Shown here in pieces: positions 12,346-23,935 of a DNA stretch of 64,000 bases. The DNA comes from Calliphora vicina (Eukaryota > Arthropoda > Insecta > Diptera > Calliphoridae). The first letter of the stretch is position 1. The number at the start of each line of letters is the position of its first letter. Made by a program: the position numbers and the translations under genes. Below the pieces are notes generated by a model. The model was not told the DNA's origin. It did no database searches and worked only from the letters and a program-made list of their open reading frames with translations. The DNA lies in NCBI RefSeq assembly GCF_958450345.1, contig NC_088782.1:65872501-65936500 (forward strand), in the 5' to 3' direction.

Positions 12346-14000
12346 AAACTTTGTGAAACAATTAACTAAAAAAAACAATTCCATTATTTCGCATAAAAAT
12401 GCATACTTCCTTCCCATCAAATGAATGAATCAGAAAATGCACCAGCAAAATCATTTGCTCAAAATGCTCATACATAAAAATTCCCATACACATTGATCTA
12501 ATTGTGTCCAGAATAATTTCATTTCATAAAATTCAATATTTTTTTTTGGTTGGAAATTCTCAGATTCCCCCAACTCCATCAAATAATGGTCGTTATCAGC
12601 ACCAATTTTTTAAAGTGATTTATTCACATGTCCAATTGAATTGTTTTGCGCGTGCTTGATCACCCAAAAATCGTTGGTTTAAAAACAATTATCTTCTCTT
12701 ATGCCTTTTCTGCTCGCACTCATACTGCTACTTGTTTAGTTACTGATGGAAAATCGTAAAAATGCATAAAATAAATAAGACAAAAAACCCTTTAACTTTT
12801 TTTTTTGTTTGGTTTGTTTCTGTGGCTCTTTGTCAACGTAAAGCAACGCAAAATCCTTTAAAATATCATTTCACAATCATGCGCGGAAATCATTCAGATT
12901 TAAAAAGACAATTGATGTGCACATGATTGACATGCCATGCTCTGGAAATTGACATTTTTTTGCGGCCAACCAAAATCAACTTAAACCAATAAAACACAAT
13001 GGCTTAAAGTATCAGTCAGGCCTTTTCTGCATTTCGTATGCGAACGAACAACTTAAAGTCAAGTCACTTGGACGTGTTTTCTGTTTCCAACTGCAACTAG
13101 AAAACAATCCACACAGCCTCAAACACGTGAACGTTTTAGGAACGGAAAAAAGTTGTGGTGACAATTCCCTAAACGACACACAAAGGCGCCATGTTAAACA
13201 GTAGATTACCTGCCTTCCTGACTTCGTCCGCAAACATTCATCCATCAGTCATCCAGTCAGTCAGTCAGCCAACCAGTCAGTCAGTGCAAACATTTATTTC
13301 TGCGACCATCTAAAGATGTTCGTTCGTTCAGGCGGTTTATGCTGACGAGAAGATGAATTTTGTGGCGTCTGATTGCCAATTGTTTGTTTTATTTTTTTGA
13401 AACTCCGGCTTCTGTATCTTCTGTTTGAATGATTGTTTTGAGCGCCAAATGCTTTTTTTATTTTGGCTGAAACGAGTGCAAAACGATGGCGCTAAATTGA
13501 GTTCAAATCGTTAAATAAACAAAAAAACAAAACAATAAAACAAAAGATCTTCCTTCCTACTTTTTGTTGGTGACTGTTTTTGTGAGAATATTATTATTAT
13601 TTCGTTTTGTTTATTTTTGCATTTTATTGTTGTGATCGCAGGAATGAATGGATGGATGGACGGATGGTTGATGATCTGCTTGTGACTGCCGTCTGTCTAC
13701 ATGGACTTATTGGAGTTATTGCCTTTTTTGTGCCATATTCAAAGCGAGAATATGCGCATAATTTATGTTTCAAATTGATCGACAGATGATAATGATGTGA
13801 TCAATTCATGATCAAGTGCTTGTGAGTGGCTGAGTATATCGCTTTTCTTTGTTCCTGTTTTTGTGCTGGACAAAAATTAATTTTAAAATTTTATCAATTC
13901 TGCCTTCAACGGTGATCTTTAAGATGTATACAATAGGAGAAAGTTTTTTTTTCAGGAAAAGCTGCTTTAACTAAGTTGGGAAAAGTGTAAAATTGGTTAG
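12346..14000. other. Unannotated AT-rich noncoding stretch
   Basis: No gene or element recognised. A short tandem CAGT/AGTC repeat lies at about 13244-13291. Open frames here (13012-13245 minus; 13607-13789 plus) have no recognisable motifs. Confidence 0.5.
13244..13291. repeat. Short CAGT tandem repeat
   Basis: CATCCAGTCAGTCAGTCAGC followed by CCAGTCAGTCAGTG: a degenerate 4-bp microsatellite. Confidence 0.8.
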
Positions 14001-14750
14001 AAATAAGGCCCGTAATTCTTTCGGAATTGTTAATTCAAGTTCTACTTTATGTGTTTCACGATAAAAACTTATTACACAATCACATTTTACATCATACTTT
14101 AGGGAGAGTTACAATCATTAAATGTGATTCGATTGTAGAATGGCAAAATGGAATGACCGGTAGACAATTACTTACGCTGATGAGGTATGACGATATCAAC
14201 CTACACTAGCTAGTGATTAGTACTTTTCTTGGACAGTAAATTATACTGAAAGGAGAGATTTAAATTGGGACTTAACGCCAACTACTCCTCCAGAAATTCT
14301 ATATATACAACTTGGACATTGCGACCGAATGTAGTGAACTGGATCTACTTAACTTACGGATGTACTGGCCATAGTCCAAAGCAGGGAATAACAATAGTCT
14401 TACTCAGACTTTCGAGAAATGGAAACGGGTCATATGATGATCTTGTAGGTTTTCGCACATGGATTTCCGGAAATCCGTTTACTCGGATTGCATGATAAAG
14501 GAAAGCTTTACACAATGAGGTATTCACTGATGAGAAAAACGCACCGACGTGTTATCTAACTAGTGGAGACGAACACTGGGAAGTCGAATGTACTGCCTTT
14601 GTGGAATTTCTGGCTTCAGATCATGTGTTAGGAAATGTCACTTTGCGTGACTTTCTACGTTCATATCCACGCGAAATTAAATGCTCTGGAGAGTAACGGG
14701 GTCAAATTCAAGCTAGTATGTATATGACTGTATGAGAGACCTGAACCAAA
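14001..14750. other. Unassigned stretch with a 65-codon open frame
   Basis: A plus-strand frame is open from 14499 to the stop at 14694-14696 and contains DEHWEVECTAFVEFLASDHV and then RDFLRSYPREIKCSGE. It does not start with ATG in an obvious context, and I do not recognise a family. Because a LINE tail follows at 14751, it may be decayed upstream LINE sequence, but no LINE motif was found. Confidence 0.3.
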
Positions 14751-15306
14751 GGGTAATATTCGAGAAAATCCCGCAAGAGAAGGTGGGGAAATGAATCCAC
14801 TTGTGTTATTACAAAGATGATATGGACTGTAAACGTACATCGTATCTATATGGTATACAACGAATACGACTTAGCAATATGACGGCGATGATCACCGGGA
14901 ATTAAACTTTTGGTACCCATGCTGCAAAACTTGGGCTGGCTTACTTTGATTTCTGTAGGAGTTGTCAAAACGAGTAGGAGGAAGAAAACATTTTATACTT
15001 CTTTTGCAACTGTCCGGGATTAGGTGATCTGCGTGCCAGGCTTTTAGGGAAACGCTCCTTTATATGCCTTTATTAGGAGAAGCTGGTGATTACTAAGATC
15101 ATGTGACATATGCGGGACCACTCTGAGATGGTTTTCGCTCTTGGAATTCTCTTTTCTAGTTTTTCTAAATCTTATCTTCTACCTTAAATTTCTTTTTTTA
15201 AATTATTATCTTATTAACTTATCGCCTCCCTCTTCTTTTACTTCTCTTTTTCAGATAACACAAAGTGAACAATCAAATGGACCCACGTGAGCTGTACATA
15301 ACCTAA
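14751..15306 (+). mobile_element. LINE tail, same subfamily as 1-1700
   Basis: AGAAGGTGGGGAAATGAATC and the following bases match the 320-365 part of the first LINE. GAATACGACTTAGCAATATG and the zinc region (FCNCPGL...DLRARLLGKRSF, with a frameshift) match its 1300-1420 part. No Transib element lies between the two parts here. This copy therefore shows the approximate unoccupied form of the locus into which the 371-1275 element inserted. The tail reads GATAACACAAAGTGAAC and ends with ACATAACCTAACC near 15306. Confidence 0.8.
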
Positions 15307-15307
15307 C

Positions 15308-17570
15308 CACTCATGGATGGGCAGAGTCTCAAGAGCTTTGTGGCCCAAATAGAACATGGCAGGTACCAGATCATTGTCCAAGCAGATCATTGCCCAAATA
15401 GTGGTAGGACTTGACTTGCGTGTGGGGCAAATATGAGATATATACTGTGGCTGGGTTCACAATTCCATGATACATTTAATATATCGGTCGTAATAACGAT
15501 GTATTTTGCAGTATCAGGGGAATAAATTGGCTTTATGGCAGACAATTGGATACCTTTGGTGTATTTCGCCTCTAAATTGTTTCAAACCATTAGATGTCTC
15601 CCAGTGAAAATAGACTGAGTAAATGACCCTTTGTAATGTTAACTAGGATGGGTTGATTTAGCTGCCGCCTGAAGCAATGCTGTCTTCGAACGAGTGTCAG
15701 ATTGTGTAACCAACCTGTCGAGTTAGTGAACTAGTGGATAATTTCAAATTACTAGTGGAGAATTAGTAGGCGTTTCGTTGTCCAAGTCCTCCTACTCGCT
15801 ATAATAACTTCTGTAGCTTTTAAGTTCTCTGAATGGAGTCTTGACAGTTTAGTCACAATTCTCATTCATTGTTCATTCATACGGGGCCATATTTACGATG
15901 CAAGGGGGTTTTTCTCCCATCTTAAATTGGCAATGAGAGATTCTAAGCCATTATCAATCAGTTCACCCTAATGGGTAGATAAAGGTATGTGGCAACTTCT
16001 CTCAATGAGATCCAGTTTAATTCCTGCCTTCACAATCCAACCAGACAGACAATAAGCTTCAATATGTCCAGGTATCCAGATAAAGATGACCGACGAATCC
16101 CTTGATATCTTCTCAAAGGACCTTCCGACATTCGTAAACATATTCCATGTACTTTAGAAATTTAATTGCTGTCTTACAATTGGTAAAGATGAATTAATCC
16201 CTGCCTGATATTGACCCAAAAATGCGGGATTTTTTCAAATTATTAGCTTTTATTTTCAAACATTTGTATAATATAAATTTGTTCAAAGTATTGGCCATTG
16301 TTATTTGTGACCTTTTCCCATCTTTCTGGTAACATACGGATTCCGAACCAAAAGAACTGCTCATCTTTTGAGGCCAAGAACGAATCAAGCCAATATCGAC
16401 TACTCTGTTCAAAAGTGAAGCGTATCCCAGAGCGAGCGTTCTGCTTCGATCGAAACAAATAGTATTCAGACGGGGCAAGGTCTGGACTATTAGGCGGGTG
16501 AAGCAAAAATTTCCCAAACACTTTATTTTAAATAAATTTCAACGGGTATTACAACATGTGGCAGAGCATTGTCATGATGGAATATTGGAAGCATATTCTG
16601 GGCGTTTTTCGGTCAATGCTCGCTTCAAACGAATCAATTGTGATGGTCTGGTTAGATCATAATAGATAGAACCTTTATCGTCCCACCAAATACATGGCAT
16701 TACCTTAGCGCCATGGATATTTGGATTTGGTACCGATTCGTTGTTTGGCCGAGCTTCACATACGTTATTTACGCTTCGAGTCATTGTAATGCCCAATTTC
16801 CCTGCTTATGGATAAATCCTACTGCTTACAAACATTTTGAAATTGCTGACTAAGTAGCTACCAATGATTTTGCAAGCTCTTGATGAGTTTGACAACAATA
16901 TTCATGGAGTAAAGCCTCCAATTCTTCAAACTTTTTTAGCTGGCCTGGGCAATATTTGTCATCCGTTTCAAAATAACTACTTCTGAACCGCACGAACCAT
17001 CTCTCGCACGTTGAAATCAATGGAACACAGACCCCATAAGCTTTGGGTAGCAATCGGTGTGCTTTAGCGGCACTTTATTCGAATTAAAGAAGTAAAGCAT
17101 AACTTCCCGCATATGACGCTTTGATGGCACACAATTCGACATTTTCGAAGCAAAATAAAACTTTTTTGTTTACACTATTAAAGATATGCATCCGTCAAAA
17201 TCGCATACAAGTTATTAGCAACAAAAACCGCGTTCAAAATATACGTCATCTATTTTAAATCCCGAATTTTTAAGTCATTTACCCAATATTTCCTTATTTC
17301 GGGCCAGTGCTTATAGACATCACTTATATTAAAGTGATCTGGTAGAAAACAATTTCAAAATAAGCTGGGCTAATCTCGAGCCGTCGGTGAAAATGTTGAT
17401 GTCTTTCTGCGTTTTGTATATGTCATTCCCATCTACTCGGTATCTTTATTCGGGTATTCCCTTTATACCTGGATTCAATTTATAAATAATTTAAGCATGT
17501 CCATAATTCCTGTGTTCATTGCAGTATTAACAGCGATTGTCATTACTGAAATGTCCAGTATTTCAAGCTT
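15308..17570 (-). mobile_element. Minus-strand LINE RNase H tail, split by a mariner
   Basis: Read on the minus strand from 17570, KDINIFTDGSRL (near 17385) is the first RNase H block. The domain is interrupted by the mariner at 16211-17286 and resumes at about 16205 with AIKFLKYM and SSVIFIWIPGHIEAY. It runs on toward the 3' end at 15308 with stops and frameshifts. The 3' end lies tail-to-tail against the plus-strand LINE ending near 15306. It is an old copy and the exact limits are uncertain. Confidence 0.65.
16211..17286 (-). mobile_element. mariner (mauritiana-like) copy 3, third catalytic residue Glu
   Basis: On the minus strand the element starts TTGGGTAAATGACTTAAAAA (17286 inward) and ends in a shortened terminus AATCCCGCATTTTTGGGTCAA. 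TA dinucleotides lie at 16209-16210 and 17287-17288. The transposase pieces are readable: HTH ELEALLHEYCCQTHQELAKS near 16880; CIWWDDKGSIYYDL near 16690; then HPPNSPDLAPSEYYLFRSKQ near 16490 and LPERWEKVTNNNGQYFEQ. The third residue of the DD34D triad is Glu (GAA) instead of Asp. Several frameshifts are present. It inserted into the RNase H region of the minus-strand LINE. Confidence 0.9.
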
Positions 17571-19775
17571 TAACTCATTTAACTGTAGAGGTCAAAGTTA
17601 AATTGTTTAAATATTTAAGAATGCAACATTTTTTATACATTCGATTTTCATATTTCAATTGGCTATTTTTATCTATGTGTGTTTGATGGTTAAGCCTGCC
17701 CACCTGCAGACACAGAATTGCATTTGACAGATGAATAATTGTTTGAGTATGTTAGACTGTTTGGCTGATGTTGTCGCCATGTTATGTAAAAACTTAATTA
17801 AACCATTTTCTATCCAAAACAAAACAACTAAAAAACATATAAATAAAAGTCTCGAATTATTACAGAAAACATGAATATGATGAATGTTTTATGTTTTTTG
17901 TGGCGACTGATTGGAATTTTAAAAATAAAAAAGGAGTATAAAATGAATAAAAAAAAAACGTTATGGGTTCTGTAAATTTTCAAATTTTGTACAAATATTT
18001 AAATAACTTTAATATTCAATTAATCTAAAACCAAATATTATTTTATGAAATAAATGTCTGGTAAGATTGTTTGTAATCCAATTAATTCCTTAACAAAGAT
18101 CGAGTGTATTGATTCAAGATAATAAAGAGAGCAAATAGAACTGGTATTCAAGTCAGTAGTCGGTTCTTATAGCCTCCAGCTGCGAAGAGAGTTCGGCTAT
18201 TTACATGTACACAATATCTATCTATTGATATACGATGAAGAGCCTGCACAAATCGTAAATTTTATTTTAATTAATCAAGTAGGCAATTAAGACCTTTAAC
18301 TATTTAGAACCTCCCTATCCTGATCAATTTTTGTAATGATAAACGTTAAAATGGTCGTCAAGATAGGTATAATCTCCATTTATTTGTATTATTGCTTCGT
18401 TATGACAAAATTGTTAGTGCTTTTGCTCAGACAACTTTGTTTTGACAACAAACGCCATTAATTGTTATGATAAATATTTGCCAAGTATAGACAGCGAGTT
18501 ACACTTGAAGTCGAGGAAATATTCTCAATGGACTATCTTATGTCGCTCTCCTAGAGATTCGATATTTAAAATTCCCTACTTTTGCCGTTTTTCAAATAAA
18601 GAATTATGAAAAGCAATGATTTCTATTATTTAAAAACACAATCTCCCTAAGTTACTCCATTTTACACCCCTTTATATACTAACTTAATAAATCCCTCAAA
18701 ACAAAAATTTTCTTTTTACATAGAAATTTCATTTGTCAATCATCTGTTGTCTTAAACACTTAAAATCAAATTTATTCAAAATCAGAAAGTGTCAGTCAGT
18801 CATAGTTTGTGTGTATTTTTGTTTTCGAAATTATGAAATTAATCACAATTAAATGTGTTACCAACCAACCAAACATCACAATAGAAAACTACAACTGCTG
18901 CTTGGCTTTAGGTAGTGTCTTTCTTTAGATTTGATTTTGAGAAAAATCTCAACATAATAACGAAATCTTGTCAAGAAATTTGTTGTCTCGTCTGCATTTG
19001 CAGTTGTTGACATCGTTCATTGTGTTAAATTGTTAATTCTTACATTTGTCTATTTAGTATTTTCGAAGACGACAAATGTTTTTCACACATTTTCATAAAT
19101 AGAAAAAGAAAAAAAGTAGTTTGTTGTTCAAAATACTGGCAGCTTATTTGTTTAGAATTTAAAATTTGTTAATATAAATTGTTGTTAATATTAAAAATAT
19201 TGAGGTTTAAATTAAATTTAGTTTTAAGTAAAAATAAAAAAAAATCCGTCGGCATTCTATGGGAAAACGAAAAAAGTTTGATTATCATATCTCACTAAAA
19301 GAAAACTTATAAAAAACTTGAATGTACCTTTGTAAATCGAAAGAAAGTATGAAAATAGAGTTGTCAATGCTGAAAGAGACCTAAAGGCGAGGCAAAAAGG
19401 TAATTCATGCTTTTATCTAGGATCCTAGTATTTCATTCAACCCGCGCAGTCCTGATCAAAAATCAAGAAATCTATTATAAATGTTATTATGCTCAAGTAC
19501 GTCCAAATAGAAGCTTAAGCATGTTAAGTCCTCAATAAGAATATTCATAATATATATTCGGAATCGACCGATACTAGAAAAACTGCCAAGCTTTTAACAA
19601 TTTTACATATCTGAGACACCTCACTTAAAGACCCACAGTGCCGCTTAATCTTAATCTTGAATACTCCACCGCTACGCCCATGTGAAATTGTATGTCAATC
19701 GGAATAGCCAAATAGAAATGGCTCATATATGTCCAAAATATTTTGATGACCCACTGTGCATCCGTGTGAAATGTA
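17571..19775. other. Unannotated AT-rich noncoding stretch
   Basis: No gene, RNA or transposon end recognised on either strand. Composition and homopolymer runs are typical of insect intron DNA. Confidence 0.5.
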
Positions 19776-21916
19776 TTGGGTCTCTGACCTAAAAATTCGG
19801 GATTTACAATAGATGGCGTGTCTTTTGAATGTTGTTTTTGTTTTAAATAACTTATATGTAATTTTGAACGGTACATATCTGTCATTTATTCTTACTTACT
19901 TATTGATGAAAATTATAGTGTAAACAACAAAGTTATTTTGCTTCGAAATTGACGAATTTTGTACCAACAAAGCGTCATATGCGAGAAGTTTTGCTTTACT
20001 TCTTTAATTTGAAAAAAAAAAATTGCGGCTGAAGCACATCTATTGCTCACCTAAGCTTATGGTGAATGCGTTCCATCAGTTTCAACGTGCGAGAGATGTT
20101 TGCGAGAGATGTTTTTGCATGTCCAAAATTATGCTTGAACGCTATAAAAGCACCGAATCATTACTTTCCATGAAAAATTGATCCATTACGATAACCCGAA
20201 GTATAAGAGATCGTACGGGAAGCCCGTACAACCAGCCGAATCGACACCAAAGCCAAATATCCATGACGCTAAGGTAATGCTCTGTATTTGGTGGCAGCAA
20301 AAGGGTCCTATATATTAATAGCTGCTGATATCTGGCCAGACCATCAAAGGAAACCTTGCTCGAAAAAGTCCCAGAATATGCGGCCAGACATGGAACCGTA
20401 ATATTCCATCACGACAACGCACAATGGTTGAAGAGTGGCCGAAATTCATTTTTTTCATGTTCGCCGATTTGGATAATTTTTTGGTAATTTGTTGTCAGAT
20501 ATCAAAATTTTATGATTCCGTAATATTAGGCTAATATATTTATTATTTGTTTGGACAGACACGATCGAAGTTCATATATGTTCGCTTGTTTAAAATGGCA
20601 TGCAAATTTACTGTATATTCAGTTTTTTGGTACAATCACAGTAAACTTATCATTTGACTTTGTTGTATATTTTCGTAAATGACAATTGCCATAGATGAGA
20701 TTTGCATTAAAAAAAGTTGGAAAAAGTGCCATATAAAAAATTTCGTAGAACAAAATATAAACAACATCAAAATTTCAATGTTCATCAACTTCAGTGGACT
20801 GCATCTTTTTAGCGCTGTGGAGCGCTGTTTAACGAAAGATGTCAAATTACAGCTTGAAGTCTCAGCTAAAAGTTAAAAAAAGATTCAGCTGCTCCTACCT
20901 GCTCCTTTTCAAAAAAAAAACAGTAAAGACTATAAAGTGAAATAGTGATAAAGTAACAAAACATGAATTTTCGTTCATGCATGTTGTTGTTGCCATAATT
21001 CTTTAGTTATAGGAAGGAGAAATTTATCTCCTTTCCTGGGTGTTTTGTTATTTTTTATACTTAAATTATTATGTAAACAGAAGCCGTCGATCAACGTCAA
21101 ATCAGGGTAATAATTTTTATTTATTTATTTGTTTAGAGGGACAAATCGGACTATAAAAGTCTTAATAAGTCCTTTTTAATATTACTTTTTATTATTTAAA
21201 AAAAATACTTATTCATGTTTTTTCTATGGGAGATAGGCGTAAAAGTGGGCGGATCAGGTATATATTTTCAGGAGCCCATTCTACAATTATAATATTTCTT
21301 TTTTGAGAAAATTGTGTTGATGCATTAAAAATCAAGGGAGTTATGAAGCTTTTTCAATACAATTTGTATGGGAAGTGGGCGTAAAAGTGGGCGGATATTT
21401 TTTAAATTTCACACAAATGATTCTGAGTGCTTAAAAATGCTATGTGCCAAAAATCAATGCCGTAGGTCAAAATTTAATTTTCACTTTGTATGGGAGGTGG
21501 GCGTAAAAGCAGGCGGATCATTTTGATTTTTAATTTTTTTCTTGATTCAAACAAAAAATGCCTATGTGCCAAGATTCATTGTCCTTGGACAACTTCTTCT
21601 ATTTTTAGCCGCTCGTTGTATGAACTTCAACCAATGTGCAACGCTCGGCCACATGTTGCAATACTTGTTAAAAGGTATTTAGAATGAAGAGGTTGGGAAG
21701 TTTTGCCTAACCCGCCATAGCCCAAACCTTGCCCCGTTCGACTATTATTTGTTTCGATCGATGCAGAACGCTCTATCTGGGATACGCTTTATTACAGAAG
21801 AGAGTATTCAAAATTGGTTTGATTCGTTCTTGGCCTCAAAAAAGAGCAGGTCCTTTTGGCACGGAATCCATATGTTGCCAGAGAGATGGGGAAAAGGTCA
21901 TAGCTAACAACGGTTT
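19776..21916 (+). mobile_element. mariner (mauritiana-like) copy 4, split by a Transib-like element
   Basis: The left end TTGGGTCTCTGACCTAAAAA is preceded by TA (19774-19775). The transposase starts near 19940 (FCTNKASYARSFALLL region, then TEAYGECV-like pieces). A deletion removes most of the HTH region. The catalytic region is readable in pieces (NPKYKRSYGKPVQPAESTPK; TVIFHHDNA). The sequence breaks at 20419 within the second catalytic block and resumes exactly at 21639 (CAACGCTCGGCCACATGTTG). Near 21740 the third block reads PFDYYLF with Asp. It ends without a right terminus in an A-rich stretch near 21916. Confidence 0.85.
20420..21638. mobile_element. Transib-like nonautonomous element, TSD CAACG
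   Basis: The insert is 1219 bp. It begins CACAATGGTTGAAG and ends CTTCAACCAATGTG, giving 14-bp terminal inverted repeats with one mismatch. The 5-bp direct repeat CAACG lies on both sides (20415-20419 and 21639-21643). Removing the insert and one CAACG restores the mariner sequence exactly (GACAACGCTCGGCC). The CACAATG terminus and 5-bp duplication match the Transib pattern. Inside, near 21224, 21366 and 21487, are three degenerate units of the motif GTATGGGAGGTGGGCGTAAA. A related motif in inverse orientation recurs at 34.2-34.95 kb. No transposase frame is present; the largest frames (20636-20845 minus and 20679-20876 plus) overlap each other and look accidental. Confidence 0.75.
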
Positions 21917-22620
21917 TTAAAAAAAAAAAAATAAAAAATTGGAAATGGATTTGGAGAACTTTGAACTTCTTCGGCCACTGATGGAAATGGGCAGTCAAAG
22001 TTAGACGAAAATTTATATCAGATTGAATTATTGAATTCAGAAAAGCTCTGATATATTCTGTGAAGTACTGAGCTAATTCTGTTTGGCTTTTATTCTCACA
22101 TAAATCCTTAATTAAATCATAAAGTAAAATTACTAATTTTTCAAAATTTGTTTAACAAATTTTAAGAAGTTTGAAATGGAATTTTGAAAACGTTTAACTA
22201 CATTCAATAGGAATAGATTAATGTTTTTTATTTCAATAAAACCTTCAGTATTTATTTTCCATGCACTGGGTAGTACTATTATGAATTGGTTTTATTAAAA
22301 CTGCGCAAAACAGTATAAAGAAATTATGTATATTGACGATATTATTAACAAAAATCGCGTTTTTTCCGAAATCCTTAAAATTCAAATAAATTATTTTTGA
22401 CAATTATTCTAGTAGCAAGTTGATTTTCGATGTTCGTGTCAGTACCTATTTCTTCCACAGTGCCAGGCCTGATGTAGCTGGTATTAAGGATACCCTATTG
22501 TGAAGTTAATTAAGATTTCCGGCGGTTATATTTGATGTTGATACCATAAATATTTCTTAAACCGCCGCGCAGTATTGTGTGAATCCAATTCATTTCTAAA
22601 TTCTTTATAATATAGAAAGA
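21917..22620. other. Unannotated AT-rich noncoding stretch
   Basis: No recognisable coding or element sequence. GTTCTTCGGCCACTGATGG near 21967 is a weak inverse match to GTGGCCGAA near the left end of the 20420 element. Confidence 0.4.
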
Positions 22621-23344
22621 ACAAGTAAGAAAGTATGGTCGGCCAAGCCCGACCATATAATACCCTACACTAAGTAAAAGAGTAAAAACATTTTTCTTTT
22701 AAAATTTCAATAATTTGTATTTTTGAGTGATTTTCGGAAGTGGGCCTTATATGGGGGCTATGACCAATTATGGACCGATCACCCTGAAATAAGTTCGTGT
22801 GATTTATGTCTATATTAAAGTTAACTATGTTGAATTTTGTGTGTTTACCAACATTTTTAAGCGATTTATGCACGTTAAAGTGATTTTCGGAAGCGGGTCT
22901 ATATGGGAGCTATGACTAATTATGGACCGATCGTAACAAAATTTGGTGACATGATTTTTGTGTATATAAAACTTATTTGGAGCGGAATTTGTGGAGATAC
23001 ATATATAAATTAAACATTTATGACCGATAAAGTCCAATTTCGGGAGGACATTCGTATGGGGGCTAGGTGAAATAGTGGACCGATTTCAGCCAGTTTTAAT
23101 AGGCTTGGTCCTTGAGCCGAAAAAATAATATGTACCAAATTTGATCGAGATATCTTCACCTGTACTCTGCGCACAAGGTTTACATGGACAGCCAGCCAGC
23201 CAGACGGACGGACGGACATCGTTTAATCGACTCAGAAAGTGATTCTAAGTCGATCGGTATACTTTAAGGTGGGTGTTAGACCAATATTACACACATCTGC
23301 ACAAACGCATAATACCCTCCCCACTATGGTGGTGTAGGGTATAA
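22621..23344 (+). repeat. Dispersed repeat 1, full copy
   Basis: The repeat starts ACAAGTAAGAAAGTATGGTC, followed at once by a hairpin-forming GGTCGG...CCGACC segment and AATACCCTACAC. It contains about three degenerate internal units with TATATGGGAGCTATGACTAA and ATGGACCGATC. Near the end are AATCGACTCAGAAAGTGATT and a terminal hairpin (ATACCCTCCCCAC / GTGGTGTAGGGTAT) that finishes GGGTATAA. It is closely matched by 25622-26363 and by the split copy at 32321-32612 plus 35814-35872. It has no coding capacity. This kind of repeat is widespread in fly genomes; its class is not established by anything visible here. Confidence 0.85.
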
Positions 23345-23935
23345 AAAGTACCAAACTGTTTATCCGGATATGACCCTCTCGGAACCTACACTCTCGAGTT
23401 CACAATAAAATAATGGTAGTTAATTTTTGTATAACTATAGGAATAAATGGTTAAAATTTTATCAAATTTGAATTAATAATTTTGAATAAAATTAATTTTC
23501 CCGTTTTTAACCCTAATGGATTTGAATTCCCAAAAAGTACCAAATTTATATTTAGTATATTTTGCAAAGTAAATAATATAATATAAATGTATTTATATTC
23601 TTATTGGTTTGAAGGATACATAGGGAGCCAAAAAAGTACTTTTCTCCCCTTCGAATTTCAAAAAAGTACTAGACACCTGTCTGCTTATGTTTTAATTTGA
23701 TAAAGATGCATGTTTTTTGGTATCTGTAATATTTTAGAAGATATAAGGTTACCGATTTTACCCCCGTAAACCTTAGAATTTCCAAAAATCCTTTCATAGT
23801 GTATCTACATAGGCATAATGGAACATGTAGTCCAAATTTCATGTCTCTACCTTTTGGCGTTTGGGCTGGACGATGATGAATCAGTAAGTCACTCAGTAAC
23901 GTTACTCTTCTTTAATATATATAGAAGATATATGG
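23345..23935 (-). mobile_element. Helitron 5'-end fragment (minus)
   Basis: The fragment matches the 56800-57610 part of the Helitron at 53884-57610: AAGTACCAAACTGTTTATCC, later GATACATAGGGAGCC and GATGATGAATCAGTAAG, then GTAACGTTACTCTTC. It ends in TATATATAGA, which on the minus strand is the TCTATATATA start typical of animal Helitrons. The 3' part with CTAG is absent. It abuts dispersed repeat 1 directly. Confidence 0.75.
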
